Origin: Alphaproteobacteria bacterium
Lineage (GTDB): Bacteria; Pseudomonadota; Alphaproteobacteria; Rhizobiales; Xanthobacteraceae
Assembly (NCBI GenBank): GCA_005884465.1
Contig: VAZH01000116.1
Span: forward strand, 1 to 13,311
Length of the DNA stretch: 13,311 bases
Direction: 5' to 3'
In this document: positions 1 to 6,644 of the stretch, piece by piece
Layout: each line of letters begins with the position of its first letter
How positions within the stretch are numbered: the first letter of the stretch is position 1
The notes under the pieces: generated by a model
What the model saw: the letters and a program-made list of their open reading frames with translations, nothing else
Database searches by the model: none
What the model was told of the DNA's origin: nothing
Position numbers and translations under genes: made by a program

Positions 1-2
1 AC

Positions 3-407
3 GCCTACATCCCGATCACCATGGCGGCAATCGATCGCCGTCTCGATCAGATCATGGCCAATTCGACACTCAATGCCGAAATCGCCGCGCTTGATTTTGC
101 GCGCGCGGATGCCGCGGCACCGAAATTGCGTTCCCTGCGGGTATTTCGGATCGCGGCGGAAGACCAGATCGACGGACTTGCCCAGCGCAGCGCTGCGGAT
201 ATCGGAGCCGGCTTCATCACGACGCTGCACCGGAGCGGCCACGATGCCGCCGATCGCTGGCTGGCGCAGGATCCGGACGGAATGGCGTCGACACGCCAAC
301 TACAACACGCCCAGAGCGACGGGTTTGATGTGTTCGGGTTTCAGCCGACTTTCATCGAGGCGTCGGCGAGTGAGCGCTTTATCGGTGAGCCTCTTTCCCA
401 GAATTGA
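3..407 (+). CDS. Patatin-like phospholipase, C-terminal part (5' end outside window)
   Basis: The reading frame is open from the left edge to TGA at 405-407, giving about 134 residues with no start in view, so the gene is cut by the window edge. The pattern matches the C-terminal helical part of bacterial patatin-like phospholipases. A helix rich in Asn/Leu/Ala (around STLNAEIAAL) is followed by a beta strand (LRSLRVFRIA), a polar stretch where the family has its 'SSKLNA' region (here QRSAADIGAGF), and a helix of the form LHRSGHDAADRWLA, where relatives have 'LRDxGRxAAxxWL'. The catalytic GxSxG and Asp motifs would lie upstream and cannot be checked. Family members hydrolyse acyl chains from lipids. 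The last 40 or so residues do not resemble anything I recall. The gene runs convergently into the metallopeptidase gene with 17 bases between stops. Family call is moderate; that this frame is the coding one is fairly secure because the opposite strand is broken by stops. Confidence 0.6.
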   Translation, partial: AYIPITMAAIDRRLDQIMANSTLNAEIAALDFARADAAAPKLRSLRVFRIAAEDQIDGLAQRSAADIGAGFITTLHRSGHDAADRWLAQDPDGMASTRQLQHAQSDGFDVFGFQPTFIEASASERFIGEPLSQN

Positions 408-424
408 TCGCTTGGGACTTCGCG

Positions 425-1180
425 CTAGTCCTGAATGCCGTAGCGATGCAGGTCGTTGCCGTAAGTATCGAGCCAGGTCTTGGCGCGCTCGACGTGACAG
501 CAGACCCTGCCGACCACCCTCCAGAACCGCGGCGAATGATTCATTTCGACGAGATGGGCCACCTCATGGCCGGCGAGATAATCCAGCACATAGGGCGGCG
601 CCAGGATCAGCCGCCACGAGAACGACAATGACCCTGCCGAGGTGCACGAACCCCAGCGGCTCGACTGATCGCGGATCGACAACCGCTTCACCCGAACACC
701 CATCGACTGCGCGTAGGCCTGCGCCGCCTTCTGCAGATCGCGGCGCGCTTGGCGCTTGAGGTAATCATGAACCCGGCGTTCGATATGTTCGGCCCCTCCG
801 GCGACGCAGAGAATCCGCTCGCCGCTGTCGCGCATTTCCGTCCACACCGTGCCGCGGATGCCGGCGCGATGCACGATCCGGTGCGCAACGCCGCGCAGCG
901 GCACCACGATGCCCGGAAGAAAGGGTGCCGCCTTCGGCAAACGGCCGAGGCGCGCGGCGATCCAGCCGCCGTGGCGCTGCGCGAAATCCTTGGCGTCGGC
1001 GATGGTGCCGCGGGGCGGCATGGTCAGGATCGCTTCGCGGTCGCTCGGATGAATGCGCAAGGTGTAGCGCCGCGCCCGGCGATGCCGGCGCAGCCTGATC
1101 GAATAGATTTGTGAGCCGTGTTTGACCAGAAGAGTCGCGGGTTCGGCAGGCCGCCGATAAAGGAGGGCGCGAGTGGCCAT
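425..1180 (-). CDS. YgjP/DUF45-family zinc metallopeptidase (M48-like, SprT-type)
   Basis: A predicted cytosolic protein of 251 residues from the ATG at 1180. The C-terminal third carries the family signature: RWGSC (a conserved patch), a W-R-L-I-LAPP stretch, then HEVAH at residues 205-209 followed by NHSPRFW, whose His is the expected third zinc ligand and Glu206 the catalytic base. This arrangement (RWGSC, HExxH, MNHSxxFW) is that of the YgjP/DUF45 family. Members are treated as metal-dependent peptidases, but the substrate is generally unknown. The N-terminal part has an Arg-rich strand (LRRHRRARRYTLRIHP), also usual in the family. The frame stays open up to an ATG at 1264, which would add 28 residues; I prefer 1180 because the family-like sequence starts there, but neither start has a strong ribosome site. 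It is convergent with the phospholipase gene and lies downstream of phaZ on the same strand, separated by a hairpin-rich gap, so it is probably transcribed separately. Confidence 0.85.
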   Translation of the reverse strand: MATRALLYRRPAEPATLLVKHGSQIYSIRLRRHRRARRYTLRIHPSDREAILTMPPRGTIADAKDFAQRHGGWIAARLGRLPKAAPFLPGIVVPLRGVAHRIVHRAGIRGTVWTEMRDSGERILCVAGGAEHIERRVHDYLKRQARRDLQKAAQAYAQSMGVRVKRLSIRDQSSRWGSCTSAGSLSFSWRLILAPPYVLDYLAGHEVAHLVEMNHSPRFWRVVGRVCCHVERAKTWLDTYGNDLHRYGIQD

Positions 1181-1311
1181 GTCTGAAAGTCCGGGGAGCA
1201 GGAGTTCGCCCGGATTCTGCCATAACCGCCGCCAGTGAAATCGCTCGGCGCAAAAACAAATCATTTGCCCAATATACAGGGGCTGATCGGATATGAGGCC
1301 CTACAGGAAGG

Positions 1312-1334
1312 GGCTGGAACAGAAAATTCCAGCC
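1312..1334. repeat. Perfect 8-base inverted repeat (hairpin)
   Basis: GGCTGGAA (1312-1319) and TTCCAGCC (1327-1334) are exact reverse complements with a 7-base A-rich loop. It lies about 50 bases upstream of the alternative start of the metallopeptidase gene (1264) and 170 bases after phaZ. Read on the minus strand the loop is TTTTCTG and no T tract follows the stem, so it is not a standard intrinsic terminator. Confidence 0.6.
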
Positions 1335-1396
1335 GCGCCGGCCCCGCAAAAGCTCACTCAAGGATTGAGAGCCAACTCATTCCTTCGGGAAGCGGT

Positions 1397-1422
1397 GAAT
1401 CGGGTCCCTTTTGGGTCGATTC
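1397..1422. repeat. Imperfect inverted repeat, GAATCG...CGATTC
   Basis: GAATCG at 1397-1402 pairs with CGATTC at 1417-1422. Inside, CCC and GGG around a TTTT loop can also pair, with a small asymmetric bulge between the two stems. It sits between the two perfect hairpins of this gap and shares its outer arm sequence with the hairpin at 1453-1479. Confidence 0.4.
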
Positions 1423-1452
1423 AGGGGGGTGTTGGGCACTCGAATCGTAGCC

Positions 1453-1479
1453 GAATCGCCGATCCAAAATCGGCGATTC
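1453..1479 (-). terminator. Perfect 11-base-pair hairpin downstream of phaZ (possible terminator or mRNA 3' end)
   Basis: GAATCGCCGAT (1453-1463) and ATCGGCGATTC (1469-1479) are exact reverse complements with a 5-base loop. The hairpin starts 25 bases past the phaZ stop codon, a natural place for a transcript end. There is no T tract on either side, so a classical intrinsic terminator is not supported. It may instead stabilise the 3' end of the phaZ mRNA, assist a tract-less terminator, or be a copy of a dispersed palindromic repeat. The stem itself is certain; its role is inference. Confidence 0.5.
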
Positions 1480-1504
1480 CGCATCAAAGTCAGGACATCG
1501 ACGC

Positions 1505-2833
1505 TTATTCCGCCGCGGCGGCGAGAGAAGCCTTCGGATTCGCCGATGACATGATGAAATCGGAGATGCGCGGCACGATTTCCGATTTGAATCGGGAGCC
1601 GTTGAAGACGCCGTAGTGCCCGACGCCCTTTTGCACGTAGTGAATCCGGCGGTGGCTCGGGATCGAACTGCACAATTCGTGCGTCGCTTCGGTCTGGCCG
1701 AGACCGGAAATATCATCGTTCTCGCCTTCCACCGTCATCAATGCGGCGCGCACGATCTTCGACGGATCAACCGGCTTGCCGCGATGGGTCATCTCGCCCT
1801 TGGGCAGCGCGTGCTTGACGAACACGGTATCGACGGTCTGCAAATAATACTCCGCGGTCAGGTCCATGACGGCGAGATACTCGTCATAGAAATCGCGGTG
1901 CTTGTCGACCAGATCGCCGTCGCCCTTCACCAGGTTCTTGAACAGGTTCTTGTGGGCGTCCATGTGGCGGTCGAAATTCATGCTGATGAAGCCGTTGAGC
2001 TGCAGGAAGCCCGGATAGACATCGCGCATGACGCCGGGATGCGGAAACGGCACCTTGGTGATGACGTGGCTGCGAAACCACTCGATGCCGCGCTCGGCGG
2101 CAACATTGTTGACGGCCGTCGGATTTCGGCGGGTATCGATCGGGCCGCCCATCAGCGTCATCGAGATCGGAGCGTAGGGATCGCGCCCGGCTTCCATGAT
2201 GGAAACCGCCGCCACCACCGGAACCGAGGGCTGGCACACGGCAATCACGTGCATGTTGCCGCCGAGCACGTGAAGCATCTCGATGACGTAATCGATGTAG
2301 TCGTCGAGATCGAAGCGGCCTTCGGTCACCGGAACCATCCGGGCATCGGTCCAATCGGTGATGTAGACCTCATGCGTCGGCAGAAAGGCTTCGACGGTCC
2401 CGCGCAACAGGGTCGCGTAGTGACCGGACATTGGCGCTACGATCAGCACGCGCGGCTGCGGCACGCGCAACGGCCGCGTCAGCTTGCGATCGAAATACAA
2501 CAGCCGGCAAAACGGCTTTTCCCATATCGAGCGGATTTCAACCGGGGTGCGTGTGCCGCTGACCTCGGTGTCGGTGATGCCCCATTCGGGCTTGCCGTAG
2601 CGGCGCGTCGCCCGTTCGAACACTTCGCAGCCGGCGGCGACGGATTTGCCGAACTCGGTATGCGACAACGGATTAAGCGGGTTCTGAAACAGGATTTTTG
2701 TGGCGTCAGTAACAGCTCGCGCCGGGTTGAGCGAGGCGTGCGCCATTTCGTACATCCAGTACATCGGCGTGGTAAGCGCCGGACTGCCTTCGGCCACCAG
2801 AGGCGGCGCGCCGCCAAACTCACCAATAGGCAT
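1505..2833 (-). CDS. phaZ: Intracellular polyhydroxyalkanoate depolymerase PhaZ
   Basis: A 442-residue cytosolic, granule-associated enzyme that hydrolyses stored polyhydroxybutyrate to hydroxybutyrate units. The sequence has the features of intracellular depolymerases of the Ralstonia PhaZ1 type (alpha/beta-hydrolase fold, Cys nucleophile): the N-terminal PMYWMYEMAHASLNPAR motif, the FQNPLNPLSHTEFGK segment, the nucleophile in AVCQPSVP (Cys200), an acidic ENDD (Asp373 is the likely triad Asp) and GVGHYG (His406). The Cys-to-His distance of 206 is very close to that of Ralstonia PhaZ1. No signal peptide is seen. The ATG at 2833 is chosen because GAGG lies 5 bases upstream; an internal ATG at 2764, where many relatives begin, has no ribosome site. 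It is apparently monocistronic: 122 bases separate it from the ABC permease upstream, including a palindrome and a possible promoter, and a strong hairpin follows the stop. Confidence 0.95.
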   Translation of the reverse strand: MPIGEFGGAPPLVAEGSPALTTPMYWMYEMAHASLNPARAVTDATKILFQNPLNPLSHTEFGKSVAAGCEVFERATRRYGKPEWGITDTEVSGTRTPVEIRSIWEKPFCRLLYFDRKLTRPLRVPQPRVLIVAPMSGHYATLLRGTVEAFLPTHEVYITDWTDARMVPVTEGRFDLDDYIDYVIEMLHVLGGNMHVIAVCQPSVPVVAAVSIMEAGRDPYAPISMTLMGGPIDTRRNPTAVNNVAAERGIEWFRSHVITKVPFPHPGVMRDVYPGFLQLNGFISMNFDRHMDAHKNLFKNLVKGDGDLVDKHRDFYDEYLAVMDLTAEYYLQTVDTVFVKHALPKGEMTHRGKPVDPSKIVRAALMTVEGENDDISGLGQTEATHELCSSIPSHRRIHYVQKGVGHYGVFNGSRFKSEIVPRISDFIMSSANPKASLAAAAE

Positions 2834-2861
2834 TTAATCCTCAAATCTTTTGCATCGCAGC

Positions 2862-2890
2862 ATACTGCCGAATGCGCAATAAAGCGTCAA
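2862..2890 (-). promoter_or_regulatory. Candidate sigma70-type promoter of phaZ
   Basis: On the minus strand TTGACG (2885-2890) is followed after 17 bases by CAGTAT (2862-2867). The -35 box is close to consensus, the -10 box only half so. Transcription would begin about 20 bases upstream of the phaZ ATG. The region also contains GCAG-N4-CTGC (2857-2868) and several TGC triplets, which might concern a PhaR-type regulator, but the arm order differs from the CTGC-spacer-GCAG arrangement I recall for rhizobial PhaR. Visual match only. Confidence 0.3.
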
Positions 2891-2891
2891 T

Positions 2892-2913
2892 GCACAGATC
2901 GGTATATCTGTGC
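2892..2913. promoter_or_regulatory. 22-base palindrome upstream of phaZ (candidate operator)
   Basis: GCACAGAT (2892-2899) and ATCTGTGC (2906-2913) are exact reverse complements around a 6-base centre. The element lies about 60 bases upstream of the phaZ ATG and begins 2 bases upstream of the possible -35 box, a position typical for a dimeric activator or an upstream-bound repressor. It could also be a hairpin after the ABC permease stop only if read on the opposite strand, which is unlikely because that gene ends further right and points this way. The regulator is unknown. Confidence 0.45.
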
Positions 2914-2955
2914 GATAGACAAGTCGAAGACCCTCAAATTCATGGGATAAGTGGC

Positions 2956-3774
2956 TTATTCGCCACTCTGGATCAGCGAACCGTAGCGGCGGGCGCTGCG
3001 CAAAAGCGCAAGAAATATCGCAAATGACGCGATAAACAGCACGACGTTGATCAGCAGGGCATCGATCATCAGGTCGGCCCGAAACACATGGCCGATCAAC
3101 AGCGCCCGCATCCCCTCGAATACATAGGTCGGCGGCAACGCCCAGGCGACATATTGCAGCCAATGCGGCAGCACCGTCACCGGATAGTAGATGCAGGCCA
3201 GCGGCATCACGCCAAACATCAGCGTCCAGACGATACTCTCGGCGCCCAGGCCATTGCGCAGCACAAGCCCCGAGACGAAAATCCCCAGCGACCAACTGGT
3301 GAAAATCAGATTGCAGAAGAAGGCGACCAGCGGCAGCCCGATGCCGTAAATATTGAAATCGAAGAAGATCATCGCGAGCAGCGTCATCGGAATGACGCCG
3401 ATCGCAAGCCGGATCAGGCTCATGACCATCAGCGAAATCAGAAACTCGATCGGCGTCAGCGGGCTCATCATCAGGTTGCCGAGATTGCGCGCCCACATCT
3501 CCTCGAGAAACGAGATCGAAAAGCCGAGTTGCCCGCGAAACAGGATATCCCACAGGATGATCGCGCCGACAAAGGTGCCGCCGGCGCGGGCAAAGAACCC
3601 GGCATTCTGCGAGATGTAGCTCTGCAAAAAGCCCCAGGTCACGATTTGAAGGGCCGGCCAATACACCAGTTCCAACAGCCGCGGCCACGATGAAATCAAC
3701 AGATACCAGTAGCGCAGGATCATCGCGCTGATGCGATGCCAGGCGATGCCCCGATGAATTTCAACCTTGCTCAT
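2956..3774 (-). CDS. ABC-2 type transporter permease
   Basis: A 272-residue inner-membrane protein with about six hydrophobic segments: residues ~20-50, 65-80, 105-135, 145-170, 180-200 and 240-260. It pairs with the ATPase encoded just upstream to form an exporter. Family marks of ABC-2 permeases are the cytoplasmic coupling-helix region EEMWARNLGNLMMSPLTP and, near the end, ALPPTYVFEGMRALL, matching the 'P.tY.xEgxR' pattern shared with NodJ and DrrB. The frame is open for another 38 residues upstream, but these are Arg/His-rich and overlap the ATPase gene; the ATG at 3774 overlaps the ATPase stop as ATGA, which settles the start. The pair is translationally coupled. Nothing in the neighbourhood (phaZ, regS) reveals the substrate; drug, polysaccharide or lipo-oligosaccharide exporters are all possible. 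Confidence 0.9.
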   Translation of the reverse strand: MSKVEIHRGIAWHRISAMILRYWYLLISSWPRLLELVYWPALQIVTWGFLQSYISQNAGFFARAGGTFVGAIILWDILFRGQLGFSISFLEEMWARNLGNLMMSPLTPIEFLISLMVMSLIRLAIGVIPMTLLAMIFFDFNIYGIGLPLVAFFCNLIFTSWSLGIFVSGLVLRNGLGAESIVWTLMFGVMPLACIYYPVTVLPHWLQYVAWALPPTYVFEGMRALLIGHVFRADLMIDALLINVVLFIASFAIFLALLRSARRYGSLIQSGE

Positions 3775-4538
3775 GACGCGCTTCTTCTGCAGCCTCTGAT
3801 CGTCGTCCGGTTGTAGCGGGCCATGATCCTGTCGGGGGTGTCGTCGTCCTCGATACGGCCGCGTTTCATGATGATGACGCGGTCGCACAATCGCTCGACT
3901 TCAAGCATGTTGTGCGACGCCAGCAGGATGGTCGCGCCATGCACCTTGCGATAGGTCTCGAGATGCCGCCTGATCCAGTCGGCGGTATCGGGATCGAGCG
4001 AGGCCGTCGGTTCGTCCAGCAGCAGCAATTCGGGCTGGTTGATCAGCGCTTTCGCCAGCGCGACCCGCGTCTTCTGCCCGGCCGAGAGCTTGCCGTTGGC
4101 ACGGTCGAGGAAGTCGCCGAGATCGAGATCGGCGGCAAGTTTCGCGATGCGCTCGCGCAGGTTCGGAACGGCATAGAGCCGGCCGAAGATGGTGAGATTC
4201 TGCCGCACCGTCAGCCGCATCGGCATATCGACATAGGGGCTTTCGAAATTCATCCGGCCCAGCACCTCGGCGCTTTGCTCGGGCATCGAACAACCCAGCA
4301 CCTGGATGCGTCCGGACGTCGGTAGCACCAGGCCCATGATCATGGCGATGGTCGTGGTCTTGCCGGCGCCGTTGCCGCCAAGCAGCCCGGTGATGCTGCC
4401 GCGCGCAATCCGGAACGATACGTCGTCGACCGCGCGGGTGGTCTTGTAGAACTTTACGAGGTGTGCAACCTCGATCGCCGCGGATCCTGCCGGATTTGCC
4501 GCGGGCAACTGGGGCGTGACGGTGCCGTTTTTCATCAT
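3771..4538 (-). CDS. ABC-2 type transporter ATP-binding protein
   Basis: A 255-residue soluble ATPase, expected to dimerise under the permease. Visible motifs: Walker A GGNGAGKT (54-61), signature LSAGQ (151-155), Walker B LLLLDEP with catalytic Glu176, D-loop SLDP and H-loop His209 in LASHN. The segment where most ABC ATPases have the Q-loop glutamine reads MNFESPYVD, with no Gln; I recall a COG1131 subgroup with NFSSPYVD at this place, so this is probably a subgroup trait and not decay. The N-terminal 20 residues are Ala/Pro-rich and poorly conserved in type. The start is either of two adjacent ATG codons at 4538 and 4535; no clear ribosome site is present. It is the first gene of a two-gene operon and is divergent from regS across 114 bases. 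Confidence 0.92.
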   Translation of the reverse strand: MMKNGTVTPQLPAANPAGSAAIEVAHLVKFYKTTRAVDDVSFRIARGSITGLLGGNGAGKTTTIAMIMGLVLPTSGRIQVLGCSMPEQSAEVLGRMNFESPYVDMPMRLTVRQNLTIFGRLYAVPNLRERIAKLAADLDLGDFLDRANGKLSAGQKTRVALAKALINQPELLLLDEPTASLDPDTADWIRRHLETYRKVHGATILLASHNMLEVERLCDRVIIMKRGRIEDDDTPDRIMARYNRTTIRGCRRSAS

Positions 4539-4652
4539 GCGGGCCGTTCATTGGGCCATCGCGGCGGCAAGCGCAAGAGTTTGGAGCATCCCGGCGGAGC
4601 CCTTAAATCGGCGAATTTGTGGTCATGGCCCTGCACCGCTAAGGTTGTCGGC

Positions 4653-5978
4653 ATGACCGATATTGCAGCCACCGATTTTCGCCATCCGCGCCGCTATGTC
4701 CGTCTGGATACGATCCTGCGGCTGCGCTGGCTCGCGGTGCTCGGCCAGCTTGCCGCCATTTTCATTGTCGCACACGGGCTCGAATTTGACCTCCCGGCCG
4801 TTCCCTGCCTTGTCATCGTCGGGCTGTCGGCCCTGCTCAACCTGGCGCTGCAGATCGCCTTCAATCCGATGCAGCGGCTGGAGCCCGCCTATGCGGCGGC
4901 GCTATTGGCATTGAACATCGTCGAGCTGGCCGCATTGTTGTTTTTCACCGGCGGTTTGCAGAATCCGTTTTCATTTTTGTTCCTTGCCCCGGTTCTGATT
5001 TCGGCGACGGCGCTGCCGGTACGGCTGACGATCGCGCTCGGCGCGCTGGCCATTGCATGCGCCTCCGTGCTGGTTTTCTTCTATCTGCCGCTGCCGTGGG
5101 ACGCCGATGAGCCCCTGGTATTGCCGCCGATCTACCTGTTCGGCGTTTGGCTCTCGATCCTGCTGGCGATCGGGGTTACCAGTCTTTATGCGTTCCAGGT
5201 AACCCAAGAGGCCCGCAAGCTCTCGGACGCGCTGGCAGCGACCGAGCTGGTATTGACCCGCGAACAACATCTCACGCAATTGGACGGACTGGCGGCCGCC
5301 GCCGCGCATGAACTCGGCACGCCGCTGTCGACGATCTTTCTGATCTCGCGCGAACTGGAGCAGAGCGTATCGGCTGACAGCCCCCTTGCCGGCGACATCA
5401 AGACCTTGCGCGAACAGGCGCAACGCTGCCGCGATATTCTGGCCAAGATTACGCAATTGTCGGCAACCGGCGCGCCGTTCGACCGCATGCCATTGTCGAC
5501 CCTGATCGAGGAAACGGTCGCGCCGTATCGCGATTTCGGCGTCACTATCAAGGTCCGGATTGCGGTCGCGGGCACAAGCGAGCCGGTCGGCACGCGTAAT
5601 CCGGCAATCCTCCATGGCGTCGGCAACATCCTGGAAAACGCCGTCGATTTCGCGCGGACGACGGTGGAGGTGAATGCGTGGTGGAACACCGAGACCGTCG
5701 AGATCGTCATTTCCGACGATGGCCCGGGCTTCGCGCCCGACATTTTGAAGCGTATCGGCGAGCCCTATCTGTCGCGCCGGCGCAGCATCGACGAAGCCCA
5801 GAGCGAGCACGGCGGCCTCGGTCTCGGGGTGTTTATCGCCCGCACGCTGCTTGAGCGCACCGGCGCCAAGGTCTCCTTCGCCAACCGGACCTTTCCGGAT
5901 CATGGCGCCGTGGTTCAAATCGCCTGGCCGCGCCGCCGCTTCGAGGCCGGTGAAACCGCTCCCGACCCAGCCAGTTAG
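4653..5978 (+). CDS. regS: RegB/PrrB/ActS-family redox-sensing histidine kinase (RegS)
   Basis: A 441-residue inner-membrane sensor kinase that phosphorylates its partner RegR according to the redox state of the cell. About six membrane segments lie within residues 24-182. The heptapeptide GGLQNPF (100-106) matches the GGxxNPF quinone-binding loop of RegB. The H-box DGLAAAAAHELGTPLSTI carries phospho-accepting His219, and Cys259 in REQAQRCRDIL lies 40 residues further on, the same spacing as His225 and Cys265 of Rhodobacter RegB, whose Cys forms the redox disulfide. The ATPase domain has an N-box (NILENAVDFA, around 325-334), DDGPGF (355-360) and GGLGLGVFIA (387-396). The frame is open further upstream, but that part overlaps the divergent ATPase gene; the ATG at 4653 has AAGG 8 bases ahead and family-like sequence begins there. 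The regulator gene follows 104 bases downstream. No senC/prrC gene is adjacent, unlike in Rhodobacter. Confidence 0.95.
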   Translation: MTDIAATDFRHPRRYVRLDTILRLRWLAVLGQLAAIFIVAHGLEFDLPAVPCLVIVGLSALLNLALQIAFNPMQRLEPAYAAALLALNIVELAALLFFTGGLQNPFSFLFLAPVLISATALPVRLTIALGALAIACASVLVFFYLPLPWDADEPLVLPPIYLFGVWLSILLAIGVTSLYAFQVTQEARKLSDALAATELVLTREQHLTQLDGLAAAAAHELGTPLSTIFLISRELEQSVSADSPLAGDIKTLREQAQRCRDILAKITQLSATGAPFDRMPLSTLIEETVAPYRDFGVTIKVRIAVAGTSEPVGTRNPAILHGVGNILENAVDFARTTVEVNAWWNTETVEIVISDDGPGFAPDILKRIGEPYLSRRRSIDEAQSEHGGLGLGVFIARTLLERTGAKVSFANRTFPDHGAVVQIAWPRRRFEAGETAPDPAS

Positions 5979-6016
5979 TTCAAGGCCGGGACAACGGATT
6001 GAGCGATCGACTTGAT

Positions 6017-6035
6017 GCGGCCTTGGCAGCGCCGC
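6017..6035. promoter_or_regulatory. Candidate RegR/PrrA-type binding site upstream of regR
   Basis: GCGGC (6017-6021) and GCCGC (6031-6035) form 5-base inverted arms around 9 bases, in the regS-regR gap and 47 bases upstream of the regR start. PrrA/RegA sites are described as GCGRC and GNCGC half-sites with a variable gap, so autoregulation is possible. Such arms also occur often by chance in GC-rich DNA, and the match to the Bradyrhizobium RegR box with TT in the middle is poor. Confidence 0.2.
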
Positions 6036-6082
6036 GTTGCTACGCCATATGTTGCGGTATCAGATACAAGGAATGCCGAACC

Positions 6083-6637
6083 GTGAACACCATCGCCGAA
6101 CTGATCGGGCACGCCGATCGCTCGCTCCTGATCGTGGAGGACGACAAGCCGTTTCTGGAGCGTCTGTCGCGCGCCATGGAAACCCGCGGCTTCACGGTGA
6201 CATCCTGCGACAGCGTGTCCGAAGGCCTGGCGCAGATCGGCAAGGCACCCCCGGCCTTCGCGGTGGTGGATTTGCGGCTTGGTGACGGCAACGGCCTTGA
6301 CGTGGTGTCGGCGCTGAAGCGCAGGCGCCCCGATGCGCGCGCGATCGTGCTGACCGGCTATGGCAACATCGCCACCGCCGTGACGGCGGTGAAGATGGGC
6401 GCGGTGGATTATCTCTCAAAGCCCGCCGATGCCGACGATGTGGTCGCCGCGTTGCTCGCCAGCGGCACCGAGAAGTCCGAGCCGCCGCACAATCCAATGT
6501 CGGCGGATCGGGTGCGCTGGGAGCACATTCAGCGCATCTATGAAATGTGCAACCGTAACGTCTCCGAAACGGCGCGGCGGCTGAACATGCATCGCCGCAC
6601 GCTGCAGCGCATCCTGGCCAAGCGCGCGCCACGGTAA
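6083..6637 (+). CDS. regR: RegA/PrrA/ActR-family response regulator (RegR)
   Basis: A 184-residue transcription factor and partner of RegS. The receiver domain (about 14-125) has the acidic pocket E19-D20-D21, phospho-accepting Asp63 in VVDLRLGDG, Thr91 and Lys113 in YLSKP. A short Pro-containing linker leads to a Fis-type helix-turn-helix, VSETARRLNMHRRTLQRIL, nearly identical in style to the RegA/PrrA/ActR DNA-binding helix. The start is GTG at 6083: this gives the 184-residue length and Asp63 numbering of Rhodobacter RegA, with AAGGA 11 bases upstream. Upstream in-frame codons exist to a TTG at 5999 but encode sequence unlike the family. In alphaproteobacteria this regulator controls respiration, nitrogen fixation, CO2 fixation or acid tolerance depending on species; in Bradyrhizobium RegR activates fixR-nifA. 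It faces mmcB with 7 bases between stops. Confidence 0.95.
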   Translation: MNTIAELIGHADRSLLIVEDDKPFLERLSRAMETRGFTVTSCDSVSEGLAQIGKAPPAFAVVDLRLGDGNGLDVVSALKRRRPDARAIVLTGYGNIATAVTAVKMGAVDYLSKPADADDVVAALLASGTEKSEPPHNPMSADRVRWEHIQRIYEMCNRNVSETARRLNMHRRTLQRILAKRAPR

Positions 6638-6644
6638 TGTTGCC

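Larger units (their letters stand above)
1181..1504. other. Intergenic gap with three inverted repeats
   Basis: About 320 bases lie between the metallopeptidase start and the phaZ stop. I see no convincing coding sequence; the short open frames in it lack family-like content. The gap holds three hairpin-forming inverted repeats listed separately (1312-1334, 1397-1422, 1453-1479). The hexamer GAATCG recurs at 1397, 1442 and 1453. If the metallopeptidase begins at 1264 instead of 1180, the left 84 bases of the gap would be coding. Confidence 0.6.

Noticed and set aside
73..759. A 228-codon Arg/Ser-rich plus-strand frame crossing two genes
   Set aside because: It overlaps both the phospholipase end and the metallopeptidase, and its composition is typical of an out-of-frame reading of GC-rich DNA.
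1616..2950. A 444-codon open frame on the plus strand antisense to phaZ
   Set aside because: The minus-strand PhaZ has an intact Cys-Asp-His triad. The antisense translation is His/Arg/Asp-rich without recognisable domains, a mirror of the codon bias of phaZ.
3775..3888. Upstream extension of the ABC permease by 38 residues
   Set aside because: The extension is Arg/His/Gln-rich and lies inside the ATPase gene; the ATGA overlap at 3771-3774 gives a better start.
4971..5918. A 315-codon minus-strand frame antisense to regS
   Set aside because: The RegS product is complete with all kinase motifs; the antisense product has the Arg/Gln/Asp-rich composition of a shadow frame.
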